Below, in pieces: positions 57,857 to 64,000 of a DNA stretch of 64,000 nucleotides. Positions within the stretch are counted from its first letter, which is position 1; every line of letters begins with the position of its first letter. The DNA comes from Solimonas sp. (GTDB taxonomy: Bacteria > Pseudomonadota > Gammaproteobacteria > Nevskiales > Nevskiaceae). The notes beneath the pieces were generated by a model. The model was not told the origin of the DNA, did no database searches, and saw only the letters and a list, made by a program, of their open reading frames with translations. The DNA lies in the NCBI GenBank assembly GCA_030149365.1, contig JASBRP010000014.1, forward strand, positions 62,001-126,000, in the 5' to 3' direction. Position numbers and translations under genes: made by a program.

Positions 57857-59611
57857 TCAGGGCGCGACGTCGAGGCGCGCCAGGCGACGTGACAGCGCCG
57901 GGAAGAAGCGCGACAGCAGGCGCGAGCCATGGGCTTCCACGCCCACCGGCACCTCGGCGCGCTTGTGCTCCACGGCATCCACGATGGCGCGAGCAATGGT
58001 CTGCGGCTTGAGGTTGCGCTTCTGGTAGAGCTGGGTGGCCTTCTGCTGGCGGCGGGCCTCCTCTTCCGGCGAGGCGCCGACGAAGCGCGTGCTCTGCGTG
58101 ATGTTGGTGATCGACAGGCCGGGACAGATGGTGCTGACGTCGATCTTGTGGTCGGCCAGCTCGGCGCGGATGCAGTCGCTGAGCATCATCACGGCCGCCT
58201 TGCTGGTGTTGTAGGCCGACATGAAGCGCGAGGGCGTGAAGCCGCCCATGGAGGCGACGTTGACGATGTGGCCGCGCTTGCCGGCGGCGATCATCTGCTT
58301 GCCGAACAGGCGCGAGCCGTGGATCACGCCCCAGAGGTTCACGCGCAGCACGCGCTCCCAGTCGGCGTCGGAGGTGTCGAAGAACGAGCCCGCCACGCCG
58401 ATGCCGGCGTTGTTGACGACGATGTCCGGCGCGCCCAGTTCCTGCTCCACCCAAGCGGCCAGCGCCTGCATCTGCTCGATGCTGCCGACGTCGGTCTGGC
58501 GCGCCCAGGCCTGCGCGCCCAGCAGGCGCGACAGTTCGGCCGTACGCTCGGCGGCCTCCAGGTTGATGTCCACGGCGATGACGTCTGCACCCGCCTCGGC
58601 GAACAGCAATGCGGTCTCGCGGCCGAAGCCGGACCCCGCACCGGTGATCACCACCAGCTTGCCACTGTGCGCCTTGCCACGACGCTCCTCGCGCACGCGG
58701 GCACGCTTGAGTGCCGGCGTCTCCTCGCCGCTTTCGACGAAGTCCACGAACTCGGCGGCCTGGGCCGCGACCAGCTCCGGATGGCTGACCTGCAGCCAGT
58801 GGCCCGCATCCACCTCGCGGCGCCACAGGTTGGGCACCCACTGCGGCAGGTCGTCCCAGATTTCCTGCACCATGAACTTGTCGCCGCGCGGCACGATCAG
58901 CTGCACCGGCAACTCGGTGCGGCGCTCCTGCGGGTTGATCAGGCGCTGCACGAAGTTGGCACGGTAGAGGTTCACGCCGTTGGCGCCGTCTCGGGTCTGC
59001 GTCGGGCTGGCCTCGACCTCGCCGATGCCCTCCACCTTCTCCAGCAGGGTCGGCCAGAGCTTGTCCAGGCCACCCTTCCACAGGGCCGGTGCCAGCACCG
59101 GCAGCTGGAACATGCCGATGTACCAGCTGTGCGCCAGCTGGCGGCCGACCTGCGCGATCTTCTCCGGCGAGCCGCTGCGCAGCCGGTTCATGATCCAGTA
59201 GCTGGCGTGGTCGATGCTCGGGCCGGAGATCGACGTGTAGGAGGCGATGCGACCCTGCATGCGCTCGGTAGTCACCGCCTCCCAGCACTGGATCGAGCCC
59301 CAGTCGTGGCAGACCAGGTGCACCGGCTTGTCCGGGCTGGTGATATCCACCACCGCGGCCAGGTCCGCCACCAGGTGATCCAGGGCATAGGCCGCCGTGT
59401 GGTCCGGCGTGCTGGAGCGGCCGGCGCCGCGCACGTCATAGGCCACCACGTAGTAGCGCTGCGACAGGATTTCCGCGGTCTGCTTCCATACGCTCGCGGC
59501 GTCGGGGTAACCGTGCACCAGCACGATGGTCGGCTTCTTCTTGCCGGGCTTGCCCCACTCGTAGACGGCGAGTTCGATGCCGCCCGACTGGACGATCTGG
59601 CTGGGTGTCAT
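57857..59611 (-). CDS. Fusion of alpha/beta hydrolase (epoxide hydrolase-like) and short-chain dehydrogenase, EphD-like
   Basis: A 584-residue two-domain enzyme. Residues 1 to about 290 form an epoxide-hydrolase-type alpha/beta hydrolase with HGYPDAASVW (HGXP motif), the nucleophile Asp in VHLVCHDWGSIQCWE (about 104) and the catalytic His in DAGHWLQVSHPELV. From about 315 a classical SDR follows with VVITGAGSGFGRETALLF, VNNAGIGVAG and the catalytic Ser/Tyr/Lys in NVASMGGFTPSRFMSAYNTS K. Mycobacterial EphD has the same order and acts on mycolic-acid-type lipids. Here it may open an epoxide and oxidise the diol or a neighbouring alcohol. It starts 27 bp after the M24 gene. Confidence 0.9.
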   Translation of the reverse strand: MTPSQIVQSGGIELAVYEWGKPGKKKPTIVLVHGYPDAASVWKQTAEILSQRYYVVAYDVRGAGRSSTPDHTAAYALDHLVADLAAVVDITSPDKPVHLVCHDWGSIQCWEAVTTERMQGRIASYTSISGPSIDHASYWIMNRLRSGSPEKIAQVGRQLAHSWYIGMFQLPVLAPALWKGGLDKLWPTLLEKVEGIGEVEASPTQTRDGANGVNLYRANFVQRLINPQERRTELPVQLIVPRGDKFMVQEIWDDLPQWVPNLWRREVDAGHWLQVSHPELVAAQAAEFVDFVESGEETPALKRARVREERRGKAHSGKLVVITGAGSGFGRETALLFAEAGADVIAVDINLEAAERTAELSRLLGAQAWARQTDVGSIEQMQALAAWVEQELGAPDIVVNNAGIGVAGSFFDTSDADWERVLRVNLWGVIHGSRLFGKQMIAAGKRGHIVNVASMGGFTPSRFMSAYNTSKAAVMMLSDCIRAELADHKIDVSTICPGLSITNITQSTRFVGASPEEEARRQQKATQLYQKRNLKPQTIARAIVDAVEHKRAEVPVGVEAHGSRLLSRFFPALSRRLARLDVAP

Positions 59612-59638
59612 ACCTTGCTCCTCTCGAAATCTGTTTTC

Positions 59639-60508
59639 TTATGCAGCCTGTTTCCACAGGCCCCGCTGCGCCCAGCGCCGCACGTGCGGCACATCGTCGT
59701 CCAGCCAGAAGGCATCGGTGTCGGTCACCACCAGCAGTTCCTCCCACTTGGCGCCGACATCGCGGAAGCCCAAGTGCGGTTCCACCGCCCAGAGTCCCGG
59801 GGTCGGCACGTGCTGGGAGGCGTCGCTGCTGTTCCAGATCGGGTTCCAGCCCTCGCGCGCGCCGCGGAGCTTGTCGCGCAGCAGCTCGGAGATGTTGCGC
59901 ACGCCGAAGTTGGCGATCTTCAGGTGGCTCTTCTTGCCGTCGTCCTTCAGCTTCTCGATGCGGTGCGCCAGCGTCTCGAAGGGATAGGCCTTGTGGCGCG
60001 GATCGTAGCCATGCTTCGCGCAGAGCGCGTCCACGGCGCGGCTGATCTCAGCCAGCGGGCGGCGCGCCTTGACCTGCTGCAGGATCAACTGGCGGTACTC
60101 GATCAGGTCGTCCATCAGGCGATCCAGGATCGCGTTGTGGCCGATCACGCCGCAGTAGCCGATGTCGGCCGTGCAGCCCTGGATCGTCGGGGCGCAGTCG
60201 AGGATGAACGGCATGTTCTCCTCCAGGCGGCGCAGGCCCGGATAGAACGCCGGGTTGAAGCCGCCGAGCTGCTTGACCGCGATCAGGCCACGGAAGGCCG
60301 TGCGGTCGCCGAACCAGGCGAAGGGCTCATGGAAGCAATCGTCCGCGCCGTGATCCAGAAGGTATTCCTTCATGCGCGCGGCGACATGACGCTCGGTCAT
60401 GCCCGGCTTCATCTCGGCGGTGATGGCCTCGGCACAGTCATAGGCCAGTCGCTGGGCCTTGCGGAACCCGGCCAGCTCCCCGGCCGACGGAATCCATGCC
60501 TCGCTCAT
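59639..60508 (-). CDS. M24 family metallopeptidase-like protein (Xaa-Pro aminopeptidase fold)
   Basis: A 289-residue pita-bread-fold protein. Metal ligands can be traced: Asp-X10-Asp in FILDCAPTIQGCTADIGYCG (the exact M24 spacing, about 113-124), a His in FETLAHRIEKL, Glu in GLWAVEPHLGF and Glu in AKWEELLVVTDTD. The usual GHGIG motif is not recognisable, so the substrate may not be a peptide. It is the first gene of the M24/EphD-like/PF10118 set and follows a palindromic operator. The ATG at 60508 was chosen over an in-frame ATG nine codons upstream, which would start inside the palindrome. Confidence 0.82.
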   Translation of the reverse strand: MSEAWIPSAGELAGFRKAQRLAYDCAEAITAEMKPGMTERHVAARMKEYLLDHGADDCFHEPFAWFGDRTAFRGLIAVKQLGGFNPAFYPGLRRLEENMPFILDCAPTIQGCTADIGYCGVIGHNAILDRLMDDLIEYRQLILQQVKARRPLAEISRAVDALCAKHGYDPRHKAYPFETLAHRIEKLKDDGKKSHLKIANFGVRNISELLRDKLRGAREGWNPIWNSSDASQHVPTPGLWAVEPHLGFRDVGAKWEELLVVTDTDAFWLDDDVPHVRRWAQRGLWKQAA

Positions 60509-60525
60509 GATTGCTACCCCAAATA

Positions 60526-60554
60526 AATGTGACATCGAACGGTGTCACATTATA
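60526..60554 (-). promoter_or_regulatory. Promoter with perfect palindrome upstream of M24 operon
   Basis: AATGTGACA-N8-TGTCACATT (60526-60534 and 60543-60551) is a perfect 9-bp inverted repeat. On the minus strand it overlaps a perfect -10 hexamer TATAAT (60554-60549). Position and symmetry suit a TetR-type or similar repressor; no regulator gene is next to it. Confidence 0.7.
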
Positions 60555-60652
60555 TCCGGGTTGTCATTGCCCGGCAGACGGGCGGCACTGGCAAGCAGGC
60601 CATTGCCGCCGGATGGTCGGGGCGACGCGCTCGCCGACCTTGAAGCCCGTCC

Positions 60653-62452
60653 TCAGAACTCGTCGCTGGACATCACCAGGCAGGTGTCGTCGAGCCTGGC
60701 CAGCAGCTCCGCCTGGCGTGCCGCCTTGGGCAGCTCGTAGCGGAAGAAGTAGCGGCAGGCGCGCAGCTTGCCGGCGTAGAACGCGCGGTCCGCAGCACCG
60801 GCCCCAGCCTGCCCTGCCTGCGCCTTGAGGGCCTGCTCCAGCCACAGCCAGGCGATCACGGTGTGGCCCATCATCTCCAGGTACAGGTGCGCGTTGGCCA
60901 GGAACAGGTCCACCTTGCCCTGCATCGCCGCCTGGCCCAGCGTCATCGTGACCTGGGCGGCGGTGTCGGCGGCCTGCTTCAGGGCCTGCGCGTACTCCGC
61001 CAGCTCCGGCACCGCCGCGGCGGCCTTCACGGTGGCGCCGATGCGGCCCAGCAGCAGGCGCAGCGCGGCGCCGTTGTGCATCGTCACCTTGCGGCCCAGC
61101 AGGTCCAGGCCTTGGATGCCGTTGGTGCCCTCATGGATCGGGTTGAGGCGATTGTCGCGGTAGTAGCGCTCCACCGGGTAGTCGCGCGTGTAGCCGTAGC
61201 CGCCCAGCACCTGGATCGCGAGCTTGTTGGCCTCCAGGCAGAAGTCGCTGGGCCAGGCCTTGGCCATCGGCGTCAGGATTTCCAGCAACAGGTGCAGTTC
61301 CTCGCGCCGCTTCGGGTCCTGCTCGATCGACTGCTCGTCCACCAGCTTGGCGCAGTACAGGCACAGCGCCAGGCCACCTTCGACGTAGGCCTTCTGCTGC
61401 AGCAGCATGCGGCGCACGTCCGAGTGCTCGATGATCATCACCGGCTTGGTGGCCGGGTCCTTGGCCGAGGCCGGGCGGCCCTGCGGGCGGTTGCGTGCGT
61501 AGTCCAGCGAGAACAGGTAGCCGGCATAACCCATCGTGGCGGCGCCCATACCGACGCCGATGCGCGCCTCGTTCATCATGTGGAACATGCAGGCCAGGCC
61601 CTGCCCGGGCGTGCCGACGATGTGACCCACGGCTGGCACCGTCTCGCCGAAGTTGAGCGCGCAGTTGGTGGTGCCGCGATAGCCCATCTTGTGATTGAGG
61701 CCCGCCAGGCGCACGCCGTTGCGCTCACCCACGCTGCCGTCCTCGTTCACACGGCGCTTGGGCACGATGAACAGCGAGATGCCTTTCACCCCGGGCGGCG
61801 CGCCATCAACGCGCGCCAGCACCAGGTGCACGATGTTCTCCGACAGGTCCTGCTCGCCGCCGGAAATCCACATCTTGTTTCCAACGATATGGAAACTGCC
61901 ATCCGGCTGTGGAATCGCCCGCGTGCGGATGTCGCCCAGCGAGGAGCCGGCCTGCGGCTCCGACAGACACATGGTGCCGAACCAGCGGCCCTCCAGCATC
62001 GGCTGCATGTAGCGCGCCTGCTGCTCCGGCGTGCCGTGGGCGCGCAGCAGGTTGGCGGCGGCCGAGGTCAGGAACGGATAGCCCGAGGTGCCGCAGTTGG
62101 CGGCCACGAACATGCCGTTGGCCGCGGCCACCACCGTGTAGGGCAGCTGCATGCCGCCATGCTCTTCGTCGAAGGCGGCGGACATCCAGCCGCCCTCCAC
62201 GTAGGCGTCCAGCGCCTCGCGCACCTCGGGGATGATGTGCACGCGCTCACCGTCGAAGTGCGGCTCGTTGGCGTCGAGCTTGGCGGCGTGCGGCTGGAAC
62301 TTCTGCTCCGCCAGCTTCAGCGCCGCGTCGAGCACGCCGTCGAAGGCGGCGCGGTCATGCATGGCGAAGCGCGGCGCGCTCGTGAGCTGGCCGATGTCGA
62401 GCAGCTCGTAGAGCATGAAATCCAGGTCACGGCGGTTCATCAGGTGCGGCAC
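60653..62452 (-). CDS. Acyl-CoA dehydrogenase, DmdC/long-form type (second copy)
   Basis: A 599-residue flavoenzyme with the same layout as the one at 11539-13326. It shows an N-terminal domain, FAD stretch MCLSEPQAGSSLGDIRTRA, WISGGEQDLSENIVHLVLAR, catalytic Glu in NPIHEGTNGIQGLDLLGRK (about 435) and a C-terminal domain of about 120 residues ending CLVMSSDEF. GTG at 62452 is the start because GGAGGAGA stands 5 nt upstream; an ATG four codons later is possible. Neighbouring SDR and monooxygenase genes suggest a role in a degradative pathway; the acyl chain is unknown. Confidence 0.9.
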   Translation of the reverse strand: MPHLMNRRDLDFMLYELLDIGQLTSAPRFAMHDRAAFDGVLDAALKLAEQKFQPHAAKLDANEPHFDGERVHIIPEVREALDAYVEGGWMSAAFDEEHGGMQLPYTVVAAANGMFVAANCGTSGYPFLTSAAANLLRAHGTPEQQARYMQPMLEGRWFGTMCLSEPQAGSSLGDIRTRAIPQPDGSFHIVGNKMWISGGEQDLSENIVHLVLARVDGAPPGVKGISLFIVPKRRVNEDGSVGERNGVRLAGLNHKMGYRGTTNCALNFGETVPAVGHIVGTPGQGLACMFHMMNEARIGVGMGAATMGYAGYLFSLDYARNRPQGRPASAKDPATKPVMIIEHSDVRRMLLQQKAYVEGGLALCLYCAKLVDEQSIEQDPKRREELHLLLEILTPMAKAWPSDFCLEANKLAIQVLGGYGYTRDYPVERYYRDNRLNPIHEGTNGIQGLDLLGRKVTMHNGAALRLLLGRIGATVKAAAAVPELAEYAQALKQAADTAAQVTMTLGQAAMQGKVDLFLANAHLYLEMMGHTVIAWLWLEQALKAQAGQAGAGAADRAFYAGKLRACRYFFRYELPKAARQAELLARLDDTCLVMSSDEF

Positions 62453-62477
62453 GTTCTCTCCTCCGGCGCGCGGACAA

Positions 62478-62510
62478 CAAAAAGGCGGCAGGTCTGGGAC
62501 CTGCCGCCAT
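62478..62510 (-). terminator. Rho-independent terminator after the SDR gene
   Basis: A 10-bp perfect stem GGCGGCAGGT/ACCTGCCGCC (62484-62493 and 62499-62508) is followed on the minus strand by TTTTTGTTG. It separates the SDR transcript from the acyl-CoA dehydrogenase gene. Confidence 0.92.
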
Positions 62511-62561
62511 CATCATATCGGGGTGGGCGCCAACCGCGACCACCCCGGAGCGAAGGATGCT

Positions 62562-63401
62562 TCAGTTCGTCATCTGGCGCTTGGTGCCCCAGGACACCAG
62601 CTTCTGGTAGCCGGTGGGCAGGAAACGCACCATCGCGTCGAAGGCCACGGCGTCCGGGCCGACCAGCACGCGGCGGCTGTCCTTCTGCACGGCCTTGAGG
62701 ATGGTCCTGGCCGCCGAGTTCGCCGTGGTGATGAACAGCTTCTCGAAGTTGGCCTTGGCCTGCTTGTCGTCCTTGCCGGTGAAGTCCTTCATGTTGTCGG
62801 AGAAGCGCGCGGCGGCGGCGATGTTGGTCTTGATGCCGCCCGGGTGCACGCTGGTGGCGGAGACGCCACTGCGGGCCATGTCCAGCTCCTGGCGCAGCGA
62901 CTCGGTGAAGCCGCGCACGGCGAACTTGGCGGAGTTGTAGGCCGACTGCGAGGGGATGCCCGCCAGGCCGAAGATGCTGGAGGTGTTGACGATGTGGCCC
63001 TCACCGGCAGCCTTCAGGTGCGGCAGGAAGGCCTTGGTGCCGTAGACCACGCCCCAGAAGTTGATGCCCATGAGCCACTCGAAGTCTTCGTAGTTCATGC
63101 CCTCGATGGTGCTGCCCAGGGCGACGCCGGCGTTGTTGAACACCAGGTTGACCTTGCCGTGGTCGGCCACCACCTGGTCGGCCCAGGCGTAGACCGCCTC
63201 GCGCTTGGCCACGTCCAGCTTCTGCGAGGTGACCTTGACGCCGTAGGCGCGCGCCAGCGCGGCCGTCTCGGCCAGGCCCGCCTCGTTGACGTCGCTGATG
63301 GCGACATTGCAGCCGGCCTTGGCCAGTTCCACGGCCAGTTCGCGGCCCATGCCTGAAGCGGCGCCGGTGATCGCGGCAACCTTGTTCTTGAACGACTTCA
63401 T
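62562..63401 (-). CDS. Short-chain dehydrogenase/reductase, classical SDR
   Basis: A 279-residue NAD(P)-dependent oxidoreductase. Cofactor motif AAITGAASGMGRELA (about 10-22), structural NNAG in LVFNNAGVALG (about 90), and the catalytic Ser-Tyr-Lys in HIVNTSSIFGLAGIPSQSAY NSAK (Ser about 142, Tyr about 155, Lys about 159). The C-terminal 60 residues are family-specific for the SDRs found next to Baeyer-Villiger-type monooxygenases. It lies 82 bp downstream of the monooxygenase gene, has its own candidate operator, and ends at a terminator. Confidence 0.92.
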   Translation of the reverse strand: MKSFKNKVAAITGAASGMGRELAVELAKAGCNVAISDVNEAGLAETAALARAYGVKVTSQKLDVAKREAVYAWADQVVADHGKVNLVFNNAGVALGSTIEGMNYEDFEWLMGINFWGVVYGTKAFLPHLKAAGEGHIVNTSSIFGLAGIPSQSAYNSAKFAVRGFTESLRQELDMARSGVSATSVHPGGIKTNIAAAARFSDNMKDFTGKDDKQAKANFEKLFITTANSAARTILKAVQKDSRRVLVGPDAVAFDAMVRFLPTGYQKLVSWGTKRQMTN

Positions 63402-63450
63402 GAATCCCCTCTCTGATTTGAGTATCGCCGCCCCCGGGCGGCGATGAAAA

Positions 63451-63474
63451 CCTATACAGCGAATGATGTAACGA
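63451..63474 (-). promoter_or_regulatory. Candidate operator upstream of the SDR gene
   Basis: CCTATACAGCGAATGATGTA followed by ACGA contains TACA-N8-TGTA. It resembles the block upstream of the DUF1329 gene at 1741-1764 (16 of 24 positions). It lies between the monooxygenase stop and the SDR start. Confidence 0.35.
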
Positions 63475-63483
63475 TAGCGCGGA

Positions 63484-64000
63484 TCAGGCCTTGGCCGTGG
63501 AGCCGCGGCTCTCCGTCCGATAGTCCACCAGCTCCACACGGCGGGTCAGCTCGCGGAAGCGGAAGGTGAAGCCCGGCCACAGCGTGGTGTTCTTGCCGGC
63601 CTCGTTGACGTACCAGCTCTTGCAGCCCGACTGCCACACCGCCTTGCCCAGCTTCTGCTGCAGGCCGGCGTTGTAGCGCGCCTGCGCCTCGGGGCGCACT
63701 TCCAGGCTGCGCAGGCCGTCGCGCTGCATGGTCTGCACCGCGTCCAGCACGTACTGGATCTGCGATTCGATCATGTAGACCATGGAGCTGTGGCCCAGGC
63801 CGGTGTTGGGGCCCATCAGCATGTAGAAGTTGGGGAAGCCGGCCACCGCGGCGCCCTTGTAGGCCTCCGGGCCGTCGCTCCAGGCGTCCAGCAGGTCCTG
63901 CCCGCCGCGGCCGAAGATGGCGCCGCGCGGCATCGGGTCCTGTGCCTTGAAGCCGGTGCCGAGGATGATGGCGTCCACCGCGCGCTCGACACCGTTGGCA
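63484..64000 (-). CDS. Flavin-containing monooxygenase, Baeyer-Villiger type (C-terminal part; 5' end outside window)
   Basis: About 172 C-terminal residues are visible. VDAIILGTGFKAQDP is the conserved ATG-like (GTGF) motif linking the FAD and NADPH domains. GFPNFYMLMGPNTGLGHSSM followed by VYMIESQIQYVLDAV is the standard C-terminal block of class B flavoprotein monooxygenases. The end, CKSWYVNEAGKNTTLWPGFT FRFRELTRRV, is typical of cyclohexanone/phenylacetone-type and AlmA-like enzymes. It inserts one oxygen into a ketone or hydroxylates a chain; the specificity part is out of view. Confidence 0.9.
   Translation of the reverse strand, partial: ANGVERAVDAIILGTGFKAQDPMPRGAIFGRGGQDLLDAWSDGPEAYKGAAVAGFPNFYMLMGPNTGLGHSSMVYMIESQIQYVLDAVQTMQRDGLRSLEVRPEAQARYNAGLQQKLGKAVWQSGCKSWYVNEAGKNTTLWPGFTFRFRELTRRVELVDYRTESRGSTAKA

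Noticed and set aside
57929..60526. 865-codon plus-strand open frame
   Set aside because: Antisense to the EphD-like fusion and M24 genes, both of which show intact catalytic motifs.

Overview
The window is GC-rich chromosomal DNA from a Gram-negative bacterium, most likely a gammaproteobacterium. Supporting signs are outer-membrane proteins (OmpA type, TolC type), tripartite efflux, lipoproteins, an RF2 gene with the classical CUU-UGA-C programmed frameshift, and tRNAs with encoded CCA ends. The lipid and xenobiotic genes (DUF1329, two long acyl-CoA dehydrogenases, an EphD-like fusion, a flavin monooxygenase, a RoxA-like cytochrome) resemble Solimonadaceae/Steroidobacteraceae-type hydrocarbon and polymer degraders. 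That placement is inference.

Layout. 1-15.6 kb is mostly housekeeping: a partial DUF1329 gene with an unusual insert, a DUF3016 gene, recQ, lysS, prfB, an OmpA-family porin with thrombospondin type 3 repeats, a DUF202 protein, a BaiN/HI0933 flavoprotein, rluF, an acyl-CoA dehydrogenase and a DeaD-type helicase. 15.9-21.4 kb is a drug-efflux operon: marR, outer-membrane channel, emrA, emrB, alpha/beta hydrolase. 21.4-29.0 kb is the most coherent pathway: a complete seven-gene Nit1C cluster (nitBCDEFGH). It is read from a near-perfect sigma-54 promoter preceded by repeated TTCCGG sites, and a MocR-type PLP regulator is divergent from it. 29-35.7 kb holds a limonene-epoxide-hydrolase-like gene, a nucleoside-sugar epimerase-like gene, tRNA-Asn, an aspartate aminotransferase, uvrB, a DUF2167 gene and tRNA-Val.

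35.7-38.3 kb is accessory. Tandem duplications of the tRNA-Val 3' end plus terminator and spacer are interrupted by about 2.2 kb carrying small membrane proteins and a fragment of a phage ASCH-type protein. 38.4-47.2 kb looks like a secreted polymer-attack locus: two lipoprotein PHB-depolymerase-like esterases, AraC and LuxR regulators, a beta-helix protein and a three-heme RoxA-like lipoprotein. Two of its transcription units share a 61-bp promoter-proximal element. 47.3-53.4 kb is a four-gene signalling operon (CHASE3/GAF hybrid kinase with three receivers, CheR, stand-alone CheB methylesterase, receiver-kinase) without chemoreceptor or CheA. 53.4-64 kb carries a DUF6670-like gene, an ABC-2 exporter, an apparent M24/EphD-like/ferritin-like operon with a palindromic operator, an acyl-CoA dehydrogenase, an SDR and the C-terminus of a flavin monooxygenase.

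Several REP-like inverted-repeat families occupy the intergenic gaps.
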